Assembly: GCF_026278245.1 (NCBI RefSeq)
Contig: NZ_CP111079.1
Span: 1,738,501-1,802,500, forward strand
Length of the DNA stretch: 64,000 nt
Source of the DNA: Pontibacter kalidii
GTDB lineage: Bacteria > Bacteroidota > Bacteroidia > Cytophagales > Hymenobacteraceae
Direction: 5' to 3'
Position numbers and translations under genes: made by a program. Numbering within the stretch: the first letter of the stretch is position 1; every line of letters starts with the position of its first letter. Below are positions 56,699 to 64,000 of the stretch, piece by piece. The notes beneath the pieces were generated by a model. The model saw nothing but the letters and a program-made list of their open reading frames with translations. It searched no databases and was not told the origin of the DNA.

Positions 56699-57262
56699 CT
56701 AGCTTTCCAGCCAGTTCTTAATTATCTCCCGGCCATACTTTGTCAGCACTGACTCGGGGTGGAACTGTACGCCGCGTACTTTATGGTTTTTGTGGCGCAG
56801 TGCCATGATGCGGCCTTGCTCATCCACGGCCGTGGGCACCAAGCAATCCGGCAGCTCCTCTTCTACCAGCCATGAATGATAGCGGCCGGTTTCAAACTCT
56901 TTGGGTAGTCCCTTAAAAAGAGGTTCTTCCTCACAAACAACCTGCACCGGCGTTGCCACCCCGTGCCATACTTCGCTGCTGTTAAACAGCTTACCGCCAT
57001 ATACTTCCCCTATGGCTTGATGCCCGAGGCACACGCCGAACAGGTCTTTTCTGGAGCCGTAGGTGCGGATGATCTCTTTCAGCAGCCCCGCCTCGTCCGG
57101 AATACCCGGGCCCGGCGATAGCATGATCTTCTCAAATTGGCTTACCTCTTCGAGTGTGGTTTTGTCGTTGCGGCGCACCGTTACGGTGGCCCCCAGTTCC
57201 TGCAGCAGGTGCACCAGGTTATAGGTAAATGAGTCGTAGTTGTCGATTACGAGTACGTCCAT
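56699..57262 (-). CDS. trpG: anthranilate synthase glutaminase subunit
   Basis: Class-I amidotransferase of 187 residues that supplies ammonia to TrpE. The nucleophile Cys is in GVCLGHQAIGE, with the triad His and Glu in FHPESVLT. The N-terminus VLVIDNYDSFTYNLVHLLQELG is typical. It begins one base after the trpE stop. It may also serve p-aminobenzoate synthesis, as TrpG does in some bacteria; no pabB is seen here. Confidence 0.97.
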   Translation of the reverse strand: MDVLVIDNYDSFTYNLVHLLQELGATVTVRRNDKTTLEEVSQFEKIMLSPGPGIPDEAGLLKEIIRTYGSRKDLFGVCLGHQAIGEVYGGKLFNSSEVWHGVATPVQVVCEEEPLFKGLPKEFETGRYHSWLVEEELPDCLVPTAVDEQGRIMALRHKNHKVRGVQFHPESVLTKYGREIIKNWLES

Positions 57263-57263
57263 G

Positions 57264-58676
57264 TTAGTTGATGTTTTGGGCCAGTTCCAGGGCGCGGCGC
57301 AGCGCCATTAATTTATTGTCTACCTCCTGCAGTTCGCTTTCCGGGTTAGAGGCGGCCACAATGCCTGCACCTGCCTGGAAGTATAACCGATAGTCTTTGC
57401 TCAGGAACGAGCGGATCATGATAGCGCTGTTGAAGTTGCCGTTGAAGTCGAGGAAGCCGATGCAGCCGCCGTAGAAGTTGCGGTTGGTAGTTTCATACTT
57501 GTCGATGAGTTGCATGGCCTTGTGCTTGGGAGCTCCGGACAGCGTACCGGCGGGAAAAGTGCTGGCCACCATTCTCAAGGCATCCTCCTGGTTGTGCAGC
57601 GTGCCGGACACTTTAGATACCAGGTGAATCACGTGCGAGTAGTACTGAATCTCGCGGAAGGTCTCCACCTCCACGCTGTGGCCGTTGCGGCTCAGGTCAT
57701 TACGTGCCAGGTCCACCAGCATGACGTGCTCTGCATTTTCCTTCGGGTCGGCCAGCAGTTTCTCAGCCAGCGCGGCGTCGGCAGCGTCGTCCCCGGTTCT
57801 CCTAAAGGTGCCGGCAATCGGGAAGATGCTCGCCTTTTGATCTTTTATCACCAGCTGCGCCTCCGGCGAGGAGCCGAAGATCTTAAAGCTGCCGTAGTCG
57901 AAGTAGAACAAGTAGGGCGACGGGTTTATAGAGCGCAGGGCACGGTAGACATTAAACTCATCTCCCTGAAAACCCTGTGCAAAGCGGCGGGAAAGAACGA
58001 GTTGGAATACATCGCCGCGGAAGCAATGCTCCTTAGCTTTGGCAATGTTTTTCAGGAACTCCTGACCAGAGATATTGTGCTCTTCTGCACCCGTGGTTTT
58101 GAAAGAAAAGCTGGGAATGTTGCGGCTGTTCAGGATAGCCTCCAACTGGCCAATGCCTTCATCATCTCCCTGGTTATAGTTGTGCGCAAAGATGTAGGCT
58201 TGGTTGGTGAAGTGGTTGATGGCGATGATGTGGCGGTACACCGCATAGTATAGATCCGGAATACTGGCGCGGCCTTCTTTCTTGCTGATCTCAACATCCT
58301 CGTAGTAGCGCACCGCATCGTAGCTCATGTAGCCAAACAAGCCGTTGTGGATGAAGTTAAACTGCTTGTTCTCCTCCACCTCAAAGCTCTTGGAAAACTC
58401 CCCCAACAGGCTTGGCACATCCGTATCTTTCGTGATATCAGTGGTACGCATGCTGCCGTCCGGGAAGGTTTCTGTCAGCACCTCGTTCTCGGCTTTTATA
58501 CTTGCCATAGGATTGCAGCAGATGTAGGAGAAGCTGTTCTCGGCGCCGTGGTAGTCGGAGCTTTCCAGCAGGATGCTGTTCGGGAACTTGTCGCGCAGCT
58601 TCAGGTACACGCTCACCGGCGTCAGCGTGTCGGCCAGGAGTTGTTTGTAGGTGGTTGTTAGTTTATACTTACTCAT
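57264..58676 (-). CDS. trpE: anthranilate synthase component I
   Basis: Chorismate-using subunit of 470 residues that makes anthranilate. I use the ATG at 58676. A TTG-start frame to 58703 would begin inside the T-run of the attenuator hairpin. The N-terminal LLESSD motif, associated with tryptophan feedback binding, is present (SILLESSDYHG). Catalytic segments are GSSPEAQLVI, PIAGTFRRTG and LSGAPKHKAMQLI. First structural gene of the operon, preceded by leader ORF, hairpin and promoter. Confidence 0.97.
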   Translation of the reverse strand: MSKYKLTTTYKQLLADTLTPVSVYLKLRDKFPNSILLESSDYHGAENSFSYICCNPMASIKAENEVLTETFPDGSMRTTDITKDTDVPSLLGEFSKSFEVEENKQFNFIHNGLFGYMSYDAVRYYEDVEISKKEGRASIPDLYYAVYRHIIAINHFTNQAYIFAHNYNQGDDEGIGQLEAILNSRNIPSFSFKTTGAEEHNISGQEFLKNIAKAKEHCFRGDVFQLVLSRRFAQGFQGDEFNVYRALRSINPSPYLFYFDYGSFKIFGSSPEAQLVIKDQKASIFPIAGTFRRTGDDAADAALAEKLLADPKENAEHVMLVDLARNDLSRNGHSVEVETFREIQYYSHVIHLVSKVSGTLHNQEDALRMVASTFPAGTLSGAPKHKAMQLIDKYETTNRNFYGGCIGFLDFNGNFNSAIMIRSFLSKDYRLYFQAGAGIVAASNPESELQEVDNKLMALRRALELAQNIN

Positions 58677-58700
58677 GTTGCTTTGAGGTGATGAAAAAAA

Positions 58701-58736
58701 CAAAAAAGGCCTGCCATTCTAGTGAACAGCAGGCCT
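58701..58736 (-). terminator. trp attenuator terminator
   Basis: Arms AGGCCTGC (58707-58714) and GCAGGCCT (58729-58736) with a 14-base loop; the minus strand then runs into six Ts, 25 nt before the trpE ATG. GTGAACAGC (58722-58730) is complementary to the leader segment at 58791-58799. Confidence 0.88.
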
Positions 58737-58766
58737 CTTATACCCTTGGATTAATGCTTTTATATG

Positions 58767-58850
58767 TTACTTCATATGCGGCATAGAATGGCTGTTCACG
58801 ATACTTTGCGTAACGTGCCACCACCATGCCATATGAAGATTTTGAATCAT
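58767..58850 (-). CDS. tryptophan leader peptide (trpL-like)
   Basis: Predicted 27-residue ORF ending in TAA, with three consecutive Trp codons at positions 9-11 (Ala-Trp-Trp-Trp-His). It sits between the promoter and the terminator hairpin. RNA segments of the leader at 58784-58799 are complementary to the terminator: nine bases to 58722-58730 and nine to 58713-58721. A ribosome stalled at the Trp codons (58818-58826) leaves 58784-58799 free to form an antiterminator. One reaching the stop covers part of it and allows termination. This is the classical attenuator logic; no upstream Shine-Dalgarno is obvious. Confidence 0.87.
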   Translation of the reverse strand: MIQNLHMAWWWHVTQSIVNSHSMPHMK

Positions 58851-58902
58851 TGTGTCTTTTTTCTAATTGTATGGGACTGATCTTTTATTCCCACTACGCT
58901 TG

Positions 58903-58932
58903 CAAATGTAGAAGCTAAAGCGGATAAAACAA
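58903..58932 (-). promoter_or_regulatory. trp operon promoter
   Basis: On the minus strand: TTG (58932-58930), 19 bases, TACATTTG (58910-58903). This is an ideal Bacteroidota promoter. Transcription would start near 58898, about 50 nt before the leader ATG. Confidence 0.8.
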
Positions 58933-58959
58933 ATCTTCTTCCGAATTAATTTCCCAGGC

Positions 58960-60450
58960 TCATTCCGTGTCTATGCCCAAGATGGCCGCTTCGGCATCAG
59001 CCAAGTGCTCCAACTCAGCACTGCCACAGGTGTTTCGAACAAGGGTAGCATAAAAGCTTATACTTCTTTCCAGTACACTCAGCGCCAGCCGCTCATTCAC
59101 GTTATGGACAAGCTGCGCGGACTCCCGATCCACAACCTGGGGCGCGAACCGAAAAATGTTGGATGTCAGGCTATCGTAATGCCTGGCATCTGTAGCACCG
59201 GGGAAAAGCGCGGGCACGACCAGTGCATCCGGGAACGATTGCTGTATGGTGGTTTTCAAGGCATCGTACACCCAGGTATTGGTAGGAGTTTCAGGCGAAG
59301 GAGGCGTATAAACACCATACTGGGAAATCTCCACCCGGTCATCTTTTATCACCTTGCGCACATAGTCTAGTACCGTCTGGTCATTCTCACCATTCAGGAT
59401 ACGCACGTTAAGTACGGCGCTTGCCTGGCGGGGCAAAACGTTGTTTTTTTCACCCCCGGCGATGATGGTAGGTACCAACTTGGTGCGGATCAGGACATCC
59501 GTGGCCTGATCGGATGCCAGCTTTTTCAGGATCTTTTTCTTAAACAACCCATAGTGCCGCATCGCAAACCGGTACTTGCCGCCCATCCGCTCCGTCAGGA
59601 TTTCCAGCGACTCGCGGGTAGTGGAGGTCAGCCTCGGCTTAAAGGGGTTCTGCTGCAATCGGCTAATGGCGCGGCTCAGGATGCTGATGGGTGTCTCTGC
59701 GGGGGGCGCGGACGAGTGGCCTCCGGTGCCGTTCACCGTCAGAAGCAGGTTCAAACTGCCCTTGGCAGCCGTGCCCACCAGGGCCAGGGGTTCCTTTATT
59801 CCGGGAATTACCCGCTCTGCCACGGCCAGGCCCTCATCAAAAACCGCCTCCAGCTGCACATCCAGTTGCTGCAGGTGCTCGCTGATTTTCCCTGCCCCTT
59901 CGTCGCCCCCTATTTCTTCATCGTGGCCGAAGGCCAGATACAAGGTACGCTCCGGCTCATACCCCTGTTCCAGAAGCCGCTCCACCGCCTCCAGCATTGC
60001 CACCACCCTATACTTATCGTCCATGGTGCCACGGCCCCAAACGTAGCCGTCTTTCACTATTCCAGCAAACGGCTCCTCCAGCCATTCCTCCTCCGAGGCG
60101 GCTTCCACGGGTACCACATCCATATGGGCAGTGAACAGCACCGGTTTAAGCTGCTCATCCTGACCTGCCCAGGTATAGAGCAGGCTATAGTTGTTAATCA
60201 CCTCCACCTGCAGCCGCTCATGTACCAACGGAAACGCCTGTGCTAAGTACGCGTGTAGCCGCTCAAACTCGCTGTACCTGAAGTTAGCGGAATCTAAAGC
60301 TGAGACAGTTTCATAGCGTACTACAGCAGCTAACTTTTCGACTGCACCAGCACGCGTGCCCACAGCCGTACTATCTGTAGCGGAAAAAGCAAGAACATTA
60401 GTCCCAAGAAAAAAGAGGAAGGAAAACAGTAAAAAAAAGAAGTACTTCAT
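58960..60450 (-). CDS. M20-family metallopeptidase (carboxypeptidase PM20D1-like)
   Basis: Exported di-zinc peptidase. The start at 60450 gives 496 residues and a clean signal peptide (MKYFFFLLFSFLFFLGTNVL); a longer frame to 60492 adds 14 residues in front of it. Metal ligands are in TAHMDVVPV, GRGTMDDK and GHDEEIGG (Glu-Glu catalytic), and later GTGGHSSAPP and GGEKNNVLP. It acts at the periplasm or cell surface on peptides or N-acyl amino acids. It is separated from trpE by the trp promoter region. Confidence 0.92.
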   Translation of the reverse strand: MKYFFFLLFSFLFFLGTNVLAFSATDSTAVGTRAGAVEKLAAVVRYETVSALDSANFRYSEFERLHAYLAQAFPLVHERLQVEVINNYSLLYTWAGQDEQLKPVLFTAHMDVVPVEAASEEEWLEEPFAGIVKDGYVWGRGTMDDKYRVVAMLEAVERLLEQGYEPERTLYLAFGHDEEIGGDEGAGKISEHLQQLDVQLEAVFDEGLAVAERVIPGIKEPLALVGTAAKGSLNLLLTVNGTGGHSSAPPAETPISILSRAISRLQQNPFKPRLTSTTRESLEILTERMGGKYRFAMRHYGLFKKKILKKLASDQATDVLIRTKLVPTIIAGGEKNNVLPRQASAVLNVRILNGENDQTVLDYVRKVIKDDRVEISQYGVYTPPSPETPTNTWVYDALKTTIQQSFPDALVVPALFPGATDARHYDSLTSNIFRFAPQVVDRESAQLVHNVNERLALSVLERSISFYATLVRNTCGSAELEHLADAEAAILGIDTE

Positions 60451-60667
60451 AACTACGGACGCTCCATGCAGGAAATACACCTGTAAAGGCATCTTTAAAT
60501 AATAAAATAAAATTCCCCGAAACCACAGAGAACATGTCTAAGTTATTGATTTCCTTCCACATTATCAATTTAAACATGTTATCTGTACCAGTTAGGGCAG
60601 GACCCTGGCGTGATCCGGGTTTCTTAGCAAGTAGGTGCGACGGCTGGACAGGAAATGCAGGTTTTGT

Positions 60668-60699
60668 TTGAATTCCTCCCTATATGGTGCTTACCTTTG
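60668..60699 (+). promoter_or_regulatory. promoter of the small SpoIIAA-like gene
   Basis: TTG (60668-60670), 21 bases, TACCTTTG (60692-60699), the latter an exact TAnnTTTG match. It lies 33 bp before the ATG. Confidence 0.6.
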
Positions 60700-60732
60700 T
60701 AGTCCTTCCGCCAAAACGTTGATAATTTCCTT

Positions 60733-61143
60733 ATGAGACGAACGCGCACTGAACTGCTATATAGAAGTACCTCCCTGGCTATTGAGTTTAATCCGGTAGA
60801 AGAGTGGATCTACGCGAACTGGCGTGGGTATCAGAACTATGAGTCGGTGGTGTTAGGGTGCGAGAAACTGCTGGAGCTGATGAAGGAGAAAGCTTGCTTC
60901 CGAATCCTGAATGACAACACGCACGTGGAGGGGCAATGGTCTACGGCAGCCGGCTGGGTGGCCGCAGACTGGTTCCCGCGGATGCGTGCAAGCGGGCTGC
61001 AGGTGTTTGCATGGGTATACTCTCCAAGTGTTTTCAGCAGGCTTTCAGTTGATAAAAGTATAAAACTGGCGGAGTTTCCGGACTACATCAAAGTCTTTGA
61101 GGACATCGCCCTGGCCAAAGACTGGCTTAGAGCACATATTTAG
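60733..61143 (+). CDS. small STAS/SpoIIAA-like protein
   Basis: Soluble protein of 136 residues. The order of short strands and helices (LAIEFNPVEEWIYANWRGYQNYESV, helix LGCEKLLELMKE, CFRILNDNTHVEG, LQVFAWVYSP, VFEDIALAKDWL) fits the SpoIIAA-like/STAS fold known in Bacteroidota hypotheticals. No cysteine-metal or catalytic motif is evident. It converges on hisB, and a long wobble-paired terminator lies between. Function unknown; a regulatory or phospho-switch role is only fold inference. Confidence 0.75.
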   Translation: MRRTRTELLYRSTSLAIEFNPVEEWIYANWRGYQNYESVVLGCEKLLELMKEKACFRILNDNTHVEGQWSTAAGWVAADWFPRMRASGLQVFAWVYSPSVFSRLSVDKSIKLAEFPDYIKVFEDIALAKDWLRAHI

Positions 61144-61157
61144 TGTACCAGAAGTAT

Positions 61158-61205
61158 AAACCGAAAGAGGTGCTAACTTAACAGTAGTAGCGCCTCTTTC
61201 GGTTT
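61158..61205. terminator. bidirectional terminator between the SpoIIAA-like gene and hisB
   Basis: Eighteen-base arms (61158-61175 and 61188-61205) with one G-U pair. It ends hisB, and thus the hisD-C-B segment, on the minus strand. Confidence 0.88.
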
Positions 61206-61214
61206 TAGGTCTTG

Positions 61215-62318
61215 TTAAAGCACCCCCTTGGTGCTTGGGATGGAGGTATCGTGCAGGTTTCGCTCCACGGCCACCCGAACAGCTCGTGCGAAGCCTTTAA
61301 AAATCGCCTCTATCTTGTGGTGCTCGTTATCGCCCTCCACCTTCACGTTCAGATTAGCCCTGGCCGCATCAGAGAAAGATTTGAAGAAGTGGAAGAACAT
61401 CTCTGTGGGCATATCCCCTACTTTCTCGCGCTTAAACGCACAGTTCCAGACGGTCCAGGGGCGCCCGCTGAAATCAATGGCCACCTGTGCCAGCGCCTCA
61501 TCCATGGGAAGTATAAAAAAGCCGTAGCGGCTGATGCCCCGCTTGTCTCCCAGGGCCTTTAGAAACGCCTCGCCCAGTGCCAGACCGGTATCCTCTATGG
61601 TATGGTGCTCGTCGATGTGCAGGTCTCCTTTTACGTTGATGTTCAGGTCAATCTTTGCGTGTTTGGCCACCTGCTCCAGCATGTGGTCGAAAAAGCCGAT
61701 GCCGGTGCTGATATTCATTTTGCCAGAGCCATCCAGGTTCAGGTCTACCTGTATATCTGTCTCGGAGGTGCTGCGGCGGACGCTGGCTGTGCGGCCGGTG
61801 CCCCGCTGCTTCAGGAAAGTATAAATCTCATCCCAGTCGGTGGTGTTGAGGGCTGCACCCTCAGCCGCAGCTTCCCCGATAAAGATAGCTTTGGCCCCCA
61901 GGTTCTGCGCCAGTTTCACGTCTGTCTGCCTGTCGCCTATCACGAAGCTGTTGGCCAGGTCATACTCCCCGGCAAGGTAGTTCTTCATCATACCGATGCC
62001 TGGCTTGCGTGTCTCCAGCCCCTCATGCTCAAAGCTGCGGTCGATCAGTATCTCATCAAATTGGATCCCCTCGCTTTCCAGGATCTCCAGCATCTTGTTC
62101 TGATAGGGCCAAAACGTATGCTCCGGGTATGAGTCGGTGCCCAGGCCATCCTGGTTCGTCACCATCACAAATTCATAATCCATCTCGCGGTAAATACGCG
62201 CCAGGTTGGTAATGGCCTTCGGAATAAAGGCAAACTTCTCGAAGGAATCTACCTGGAAATCGGTTGGCGGCTCTACCAGTATGGTGCCGTCACGGTCTAT
62301 AAAAAGTGCTTTTTTCAT
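61215..62318 (-). CDS. hisB: histidinol-phosphatase / imidazoleglycerol-phosphate dehydratase
   Basis: Fused enzyme of 367 residues. The N-terminal HAD phosphatase starts [13 protein letters not shown] with catalytic Asps. The C-terminal IGPD domain (about 180-367) has the metal-binding [13 protein letters not shown] and [10 protein letters not shown] motifs. It lies 88 bp after hisC, with a CGTATCA repeat in the gap. In most genomes with this fusion hisH would follow; here a terminator does, and hisH is about 12.8 kb away. Confidence 0.97.
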   Translation of the reverse strand: MKKALFIDRDGTILVEPPTDFQVDSFEKFAFIPKAITNLARIYREMDYEFVMVTNQDGLGTDSYPEHTFWPYQNKMLEILESEGIQFDEILIDRSFEHEGLETRKPGIGMMKNYLAGEYDLANSFVIGDRQTDVKLAQNLGAKAIFIGEAAAEGAALNTTDWDEIYTFLKQRGTGRTASVRRSTSETDIQVDLNLDGSGKMNISTGIGFFDHMLEQVAKHAKIDLNINVKGDLHIDEHHTIEDTGLALGEAFLKALGDKRGISRYGFFILPMDEALAQVAIDFSGRPWTVWNCAFKREKVGDMPTEMFFHFFKSFSDAARANLNVKVEGDNEHHKIEAIFKGFARAVRVAVERNLHDTSIPSTKGVL

Positions 62319-62324
62319 CTTTTA

Positions 62325-62397
62325 CGTATCATGTAGCACGTATCAGGTATCACGACTTTGGGAGATCGTCTTTGTATGAGTCTTGCTACGTGATACG
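62325..62397. repeat. CGTATCA inverted and direct repeats between hisC and hisB
   Basis: CGTATCATGTAGC (62325-62337) faces GCTACGTGATACG (62385-62397) with one mismatch, with CACGTATCAG and GTATCACGAC units between. A REP-like intergenic repeat of unknown function inside the his operon. Confidence 0.6.
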
Positions 62398-62406
62398 CGC
62401 TTCGAT

Positions 62407-63453
62407 TTAGTTAAACTGAGAAATGGCTTGCAGCAGCTGCTGGTTTTCCTCCAGCGTACCTACGGATATGCGTAGGCAGCCCTCGCAGCCAGGCAAGGAT
62501 GATCTATTCCGCACAACAATCCCTTTATCCAGCAGGTATTTATACATACCATTTGGATCTTTTACTTTAACAAGTATAAAGTTGGCGTCTGATGGGAAAA
62601 CAGTTTCTACGGAAGGCATATTGGGCAGCGCTTCCATCAGAAGTTCCCGCTCCTGCACGATCTCCTCGATCATGTCTCTCAGCGCCTCCTCCCGCCCCAG
62701 CGCCTGCAGCGCCAGCTCCTGCGTCGCCTCGTTGATGTTGTAGGGGGGCTTTATTTTATCCAAAACAGCAATAATTTCCGGAGAAGCGAAAGCCAGGCCC
62801 AGGCGCAGACCGGCCATGCCCCAGGCCTTGGAGAAGGTCTGCAGCACCACCAGGTTCGGAAACTCCTGCAGGCGGCTTGTCCAGCTGCGAGCATCGGCGA
62901 AATCAATGTAAGCCTCATCAATCACCACCAATCCGTTAAAGGCGCGCAGCAGCTCACTTATACTTTCAGGCTCAATTAAATTGCCCGTTGGATTGTTGGG
63001 CGAGCAGATAAAGATGATTTTGGTCGTTGGTTTTACGTTCAGCAGCACCTCCTCCACCGGCAACTGGAAATCGTCGGTTAGTTGCACCGCCTGCAGCGCC
63101 ACATCGTTTAGGTTAGCCGATACTTCATACATGCCATACGTAGGCGGCAGGTGCAGCATGCTATCCTGGCCCGGGCGGCACACCATCCGGAACAGCAGAT
63201 CAATAGCCTCATCGGAGCCGTTGCCCAGGAAGATCTGTTCCGGCTGCACACCCTTCAACTCCGCAATTCTGGTTTTAAGCTTCCTCTGGTGCGGGTCCGG
63301 GTAGCGGTTATATTTGTCGCCAGCCAGGCTGCCGAGGCTGTTTTCGTTGGCGTCCAGAAACACACTGGCAGCGCCCTTAAATTCGTCGCGGGCCGAAGAA
63401 TAAGCTTTCATCTTCAGCACGTTCGGGCGAATGATATCTTTCAGGTTAAACAC
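62407..63453 (-). CDS. hisC: histidinol-phosphate aminotransferase
   Basis: Fold-type I PLP aminotransferase of 348 residues converting imidazole acetol phosphate to histidinol phosphate. The PLP Lys is in TFSKAWGMAGLRLG, and the Asn/Asp/Tyr pocket in CSPNNPTGN and VIDEAYIDFA. Substrate-binding arginine is near the end (CLRISVGT). It overlaps hisD by 8 nt. Confidence 0.97.
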   Translation of the reverse strand: MFNLKDIIRPNVLKMKAYSSARDEFKGAASVFLDANENSLGSLAGDKYNRYPDPHQRKLKTRIAELKGVQPEQIFLGNGSDEAIDLLFRMVCRPGQDSMLHLPPTYGMYEVSANLNDVALQAVQLTDDFQLPVEEVLLNVKPTTKIIFICSPNNPTGNLIEPESISELLRAFNGLVVIDEAYIDFADARSWTSRLQEFPNLVVLQTFSKAWGMAGLRLGLAFASPEIIAVLDKIKPPYNINEATQELALQALGREEALRDMIEEIVQERELLMEALPNMPSVETVFPSDANFILVKVKDPNGMYKYLLDKGIVVRNRSSLPGCEGCLRISVGTLEENQQLLQAISQFN

Positions 63454-64000
63454 GGTTCAGTTCTTTAAGTCGTATACTTACGGCGTTCTTGTGCGCCTCC
63501 AACCCCTCGGCCTCTGCCATGGTTTCGATGGTTTTGCCGATGTGCTGCAGCCCCTCGCGGGTAATGTACTGGAAGGTGATCTTCTTTACAAAGCTATCCA
63601 GTGACACGCCACTGTAGGCTCGGGCGTAGCCGTTGGTGGGCAAGGTATGATTGGTTCCGGAGGCATAATCTCCGGCAGACTCCGGGCTATAGTGGCCCAG
63701 AAAAACAGAGCCCGCGTTACTGATGCCATCCAGCAGTTCCTCAAAATCAGAAACAGAAAGTATGAGGTGCTCCGGCGCATAAAGGTTGGAGAAACGGAGC
63801 ATTTCCTGGCGACTGTTAAGTATAATGCCAAGGCTGTTGCGCAGTGCCGGGGCTGCAAACTCCCTGCGCGGCAGCACGTTTAGCTGTGCCTCCAGCTCCT
63901 GCTCCACCTGCTGCAGCACCTCTTGTGAGGTGGTCAACAGTACCACCTGCGAGTCGGCACCATGCTCGGCCTGCGAGAGCAAGTCAGCGGCCACGAAAGC
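63446..64000 (-). CDS. hisD: histidinol dehydrogenase, C-terminal part (cut by window edge)
   Basis: Only the last 184 residues are in view; the frame is open to the right edge. They match the C-terminal portion of HisD, which oxidises histidinol to histidine: AADLLSQAEHGADSQ, NLYAPEHL and SAGDYASGTNHTLPTNGYAR are diagnostic zinc- and substrate-binding segments. A GTG inside the edge should not be read as a start. hisG and any leader region should lie beyond 64000. Confidence 0.95.
   Translation of the reverse strand, partial: AFVAADLLSQAEHGADSQVVLLTTSQEVLQQVEQELEAQLNVLPRREFAAPALRNSLGIILNSRQEMLRFSNLYAPEHLILSVSDFEELLDGISNAGSVFLGHYSPESAGDYASGTNHTLPTNGYARAYSGVSLDSFVKKITFQYITREGLQHIGKTIETMAEAEGLEAHKNAVSIRLKELNRV

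Noticed and set aside
58677..58703. TTG-start extension of trpE
   Set aside because: It begins inside the T-run of the attenuator hairpin; the ATG at 58676 is the natural start.

Overview
The window reads as chromosomal core DNA of a Bacteroidota bacterium, most likely Cytophagales/Hymenobacteraceae (Pontibacter-like; this placement is inference). Supporting signs are TAnnTTTG-type -7 promoter elements (clear examples before tRNA-Asp, the trp leader, accA, pckA and smc), A-rich non-Shine-Dalgarno leaders (for example before groES and groEL), Bacteroidota families (DUF4159, DUF4136, the lptE/TPR/secG block) and a Bacteroidota-style Wza/Wzc export pair. I see no transposase, phage gene, CRISPR array or rRNA.

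Layout. 1-7.4 kb: miaB, a receiver-less sigma-54 activator, an LptE-like lipoprotein, a TPR protein, secG, then groES-groEL. 7.5-14.1 kb: lipoprotein, POT peptide transporter, a 615-bp non-coding stretch, pckA, rsmE, a DUF4159 protein and a small membrane protein. 14.3-22 kb: smc, a PlsC-type acyltransferase, an outer-membrane barrel, patatin and MBL hydrolases, accA. 22.2-22.5 kb: three identical tRNA-Asp(GUC) genes. 22.7-29 kb: GDP-fucose synthesis (gmd, fcl) plus capsule/EPS export (Wzc, Wza-like) and a barrel protein, without any glycosyltransferase in view. 29-45.6 kb: unknown and HD proteins, a Kef-type antiporter, DUF4136 lipoprotein, DUF1206 membrane protein, an NtrC-type response regulator, a 1457-residue multi-PAS hybrid histidine kinase, an M20 amidohydrolase, alr, an AsmA-like protein and an alpha/beta hydrolase. 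45.7-64 kb: an amino-acid biosynthesis block, mostly on the minus strand: hisH-A-F-IE, an S9 peptidase (plus strand), trpE-G-D-C-F-B-A-aroF, an M20 peptidase, a small plus-strand protein, and hisD(partial)-C-B.

The most interesting regulatory content is two short leader ORFs absent from routine gene calls. One, with three consecutive Trp codons, lies between a consensus promoter and a terminator hairpin just before trpE. The other, with five His codons among six positions, precedes a 13-bp perfect terminator before hisH. Both have the layout of ribosome-mediated transcription attenuators. The his genes are in the usual order and strand but split between hisB and hisH by about 12.8 kb containing the trp operon; the downstream half carries its own His leader.

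Two sequence-level signals are not explained by gene content. The heptamer AAGTATA (complement TATACTT) occurs about 105 times by my hand count, against about 8 expected, inside genes and beside terminators. Several unrelated families of short palindromic or tandem repeats sit in gaps, including inside the his and trp operons.
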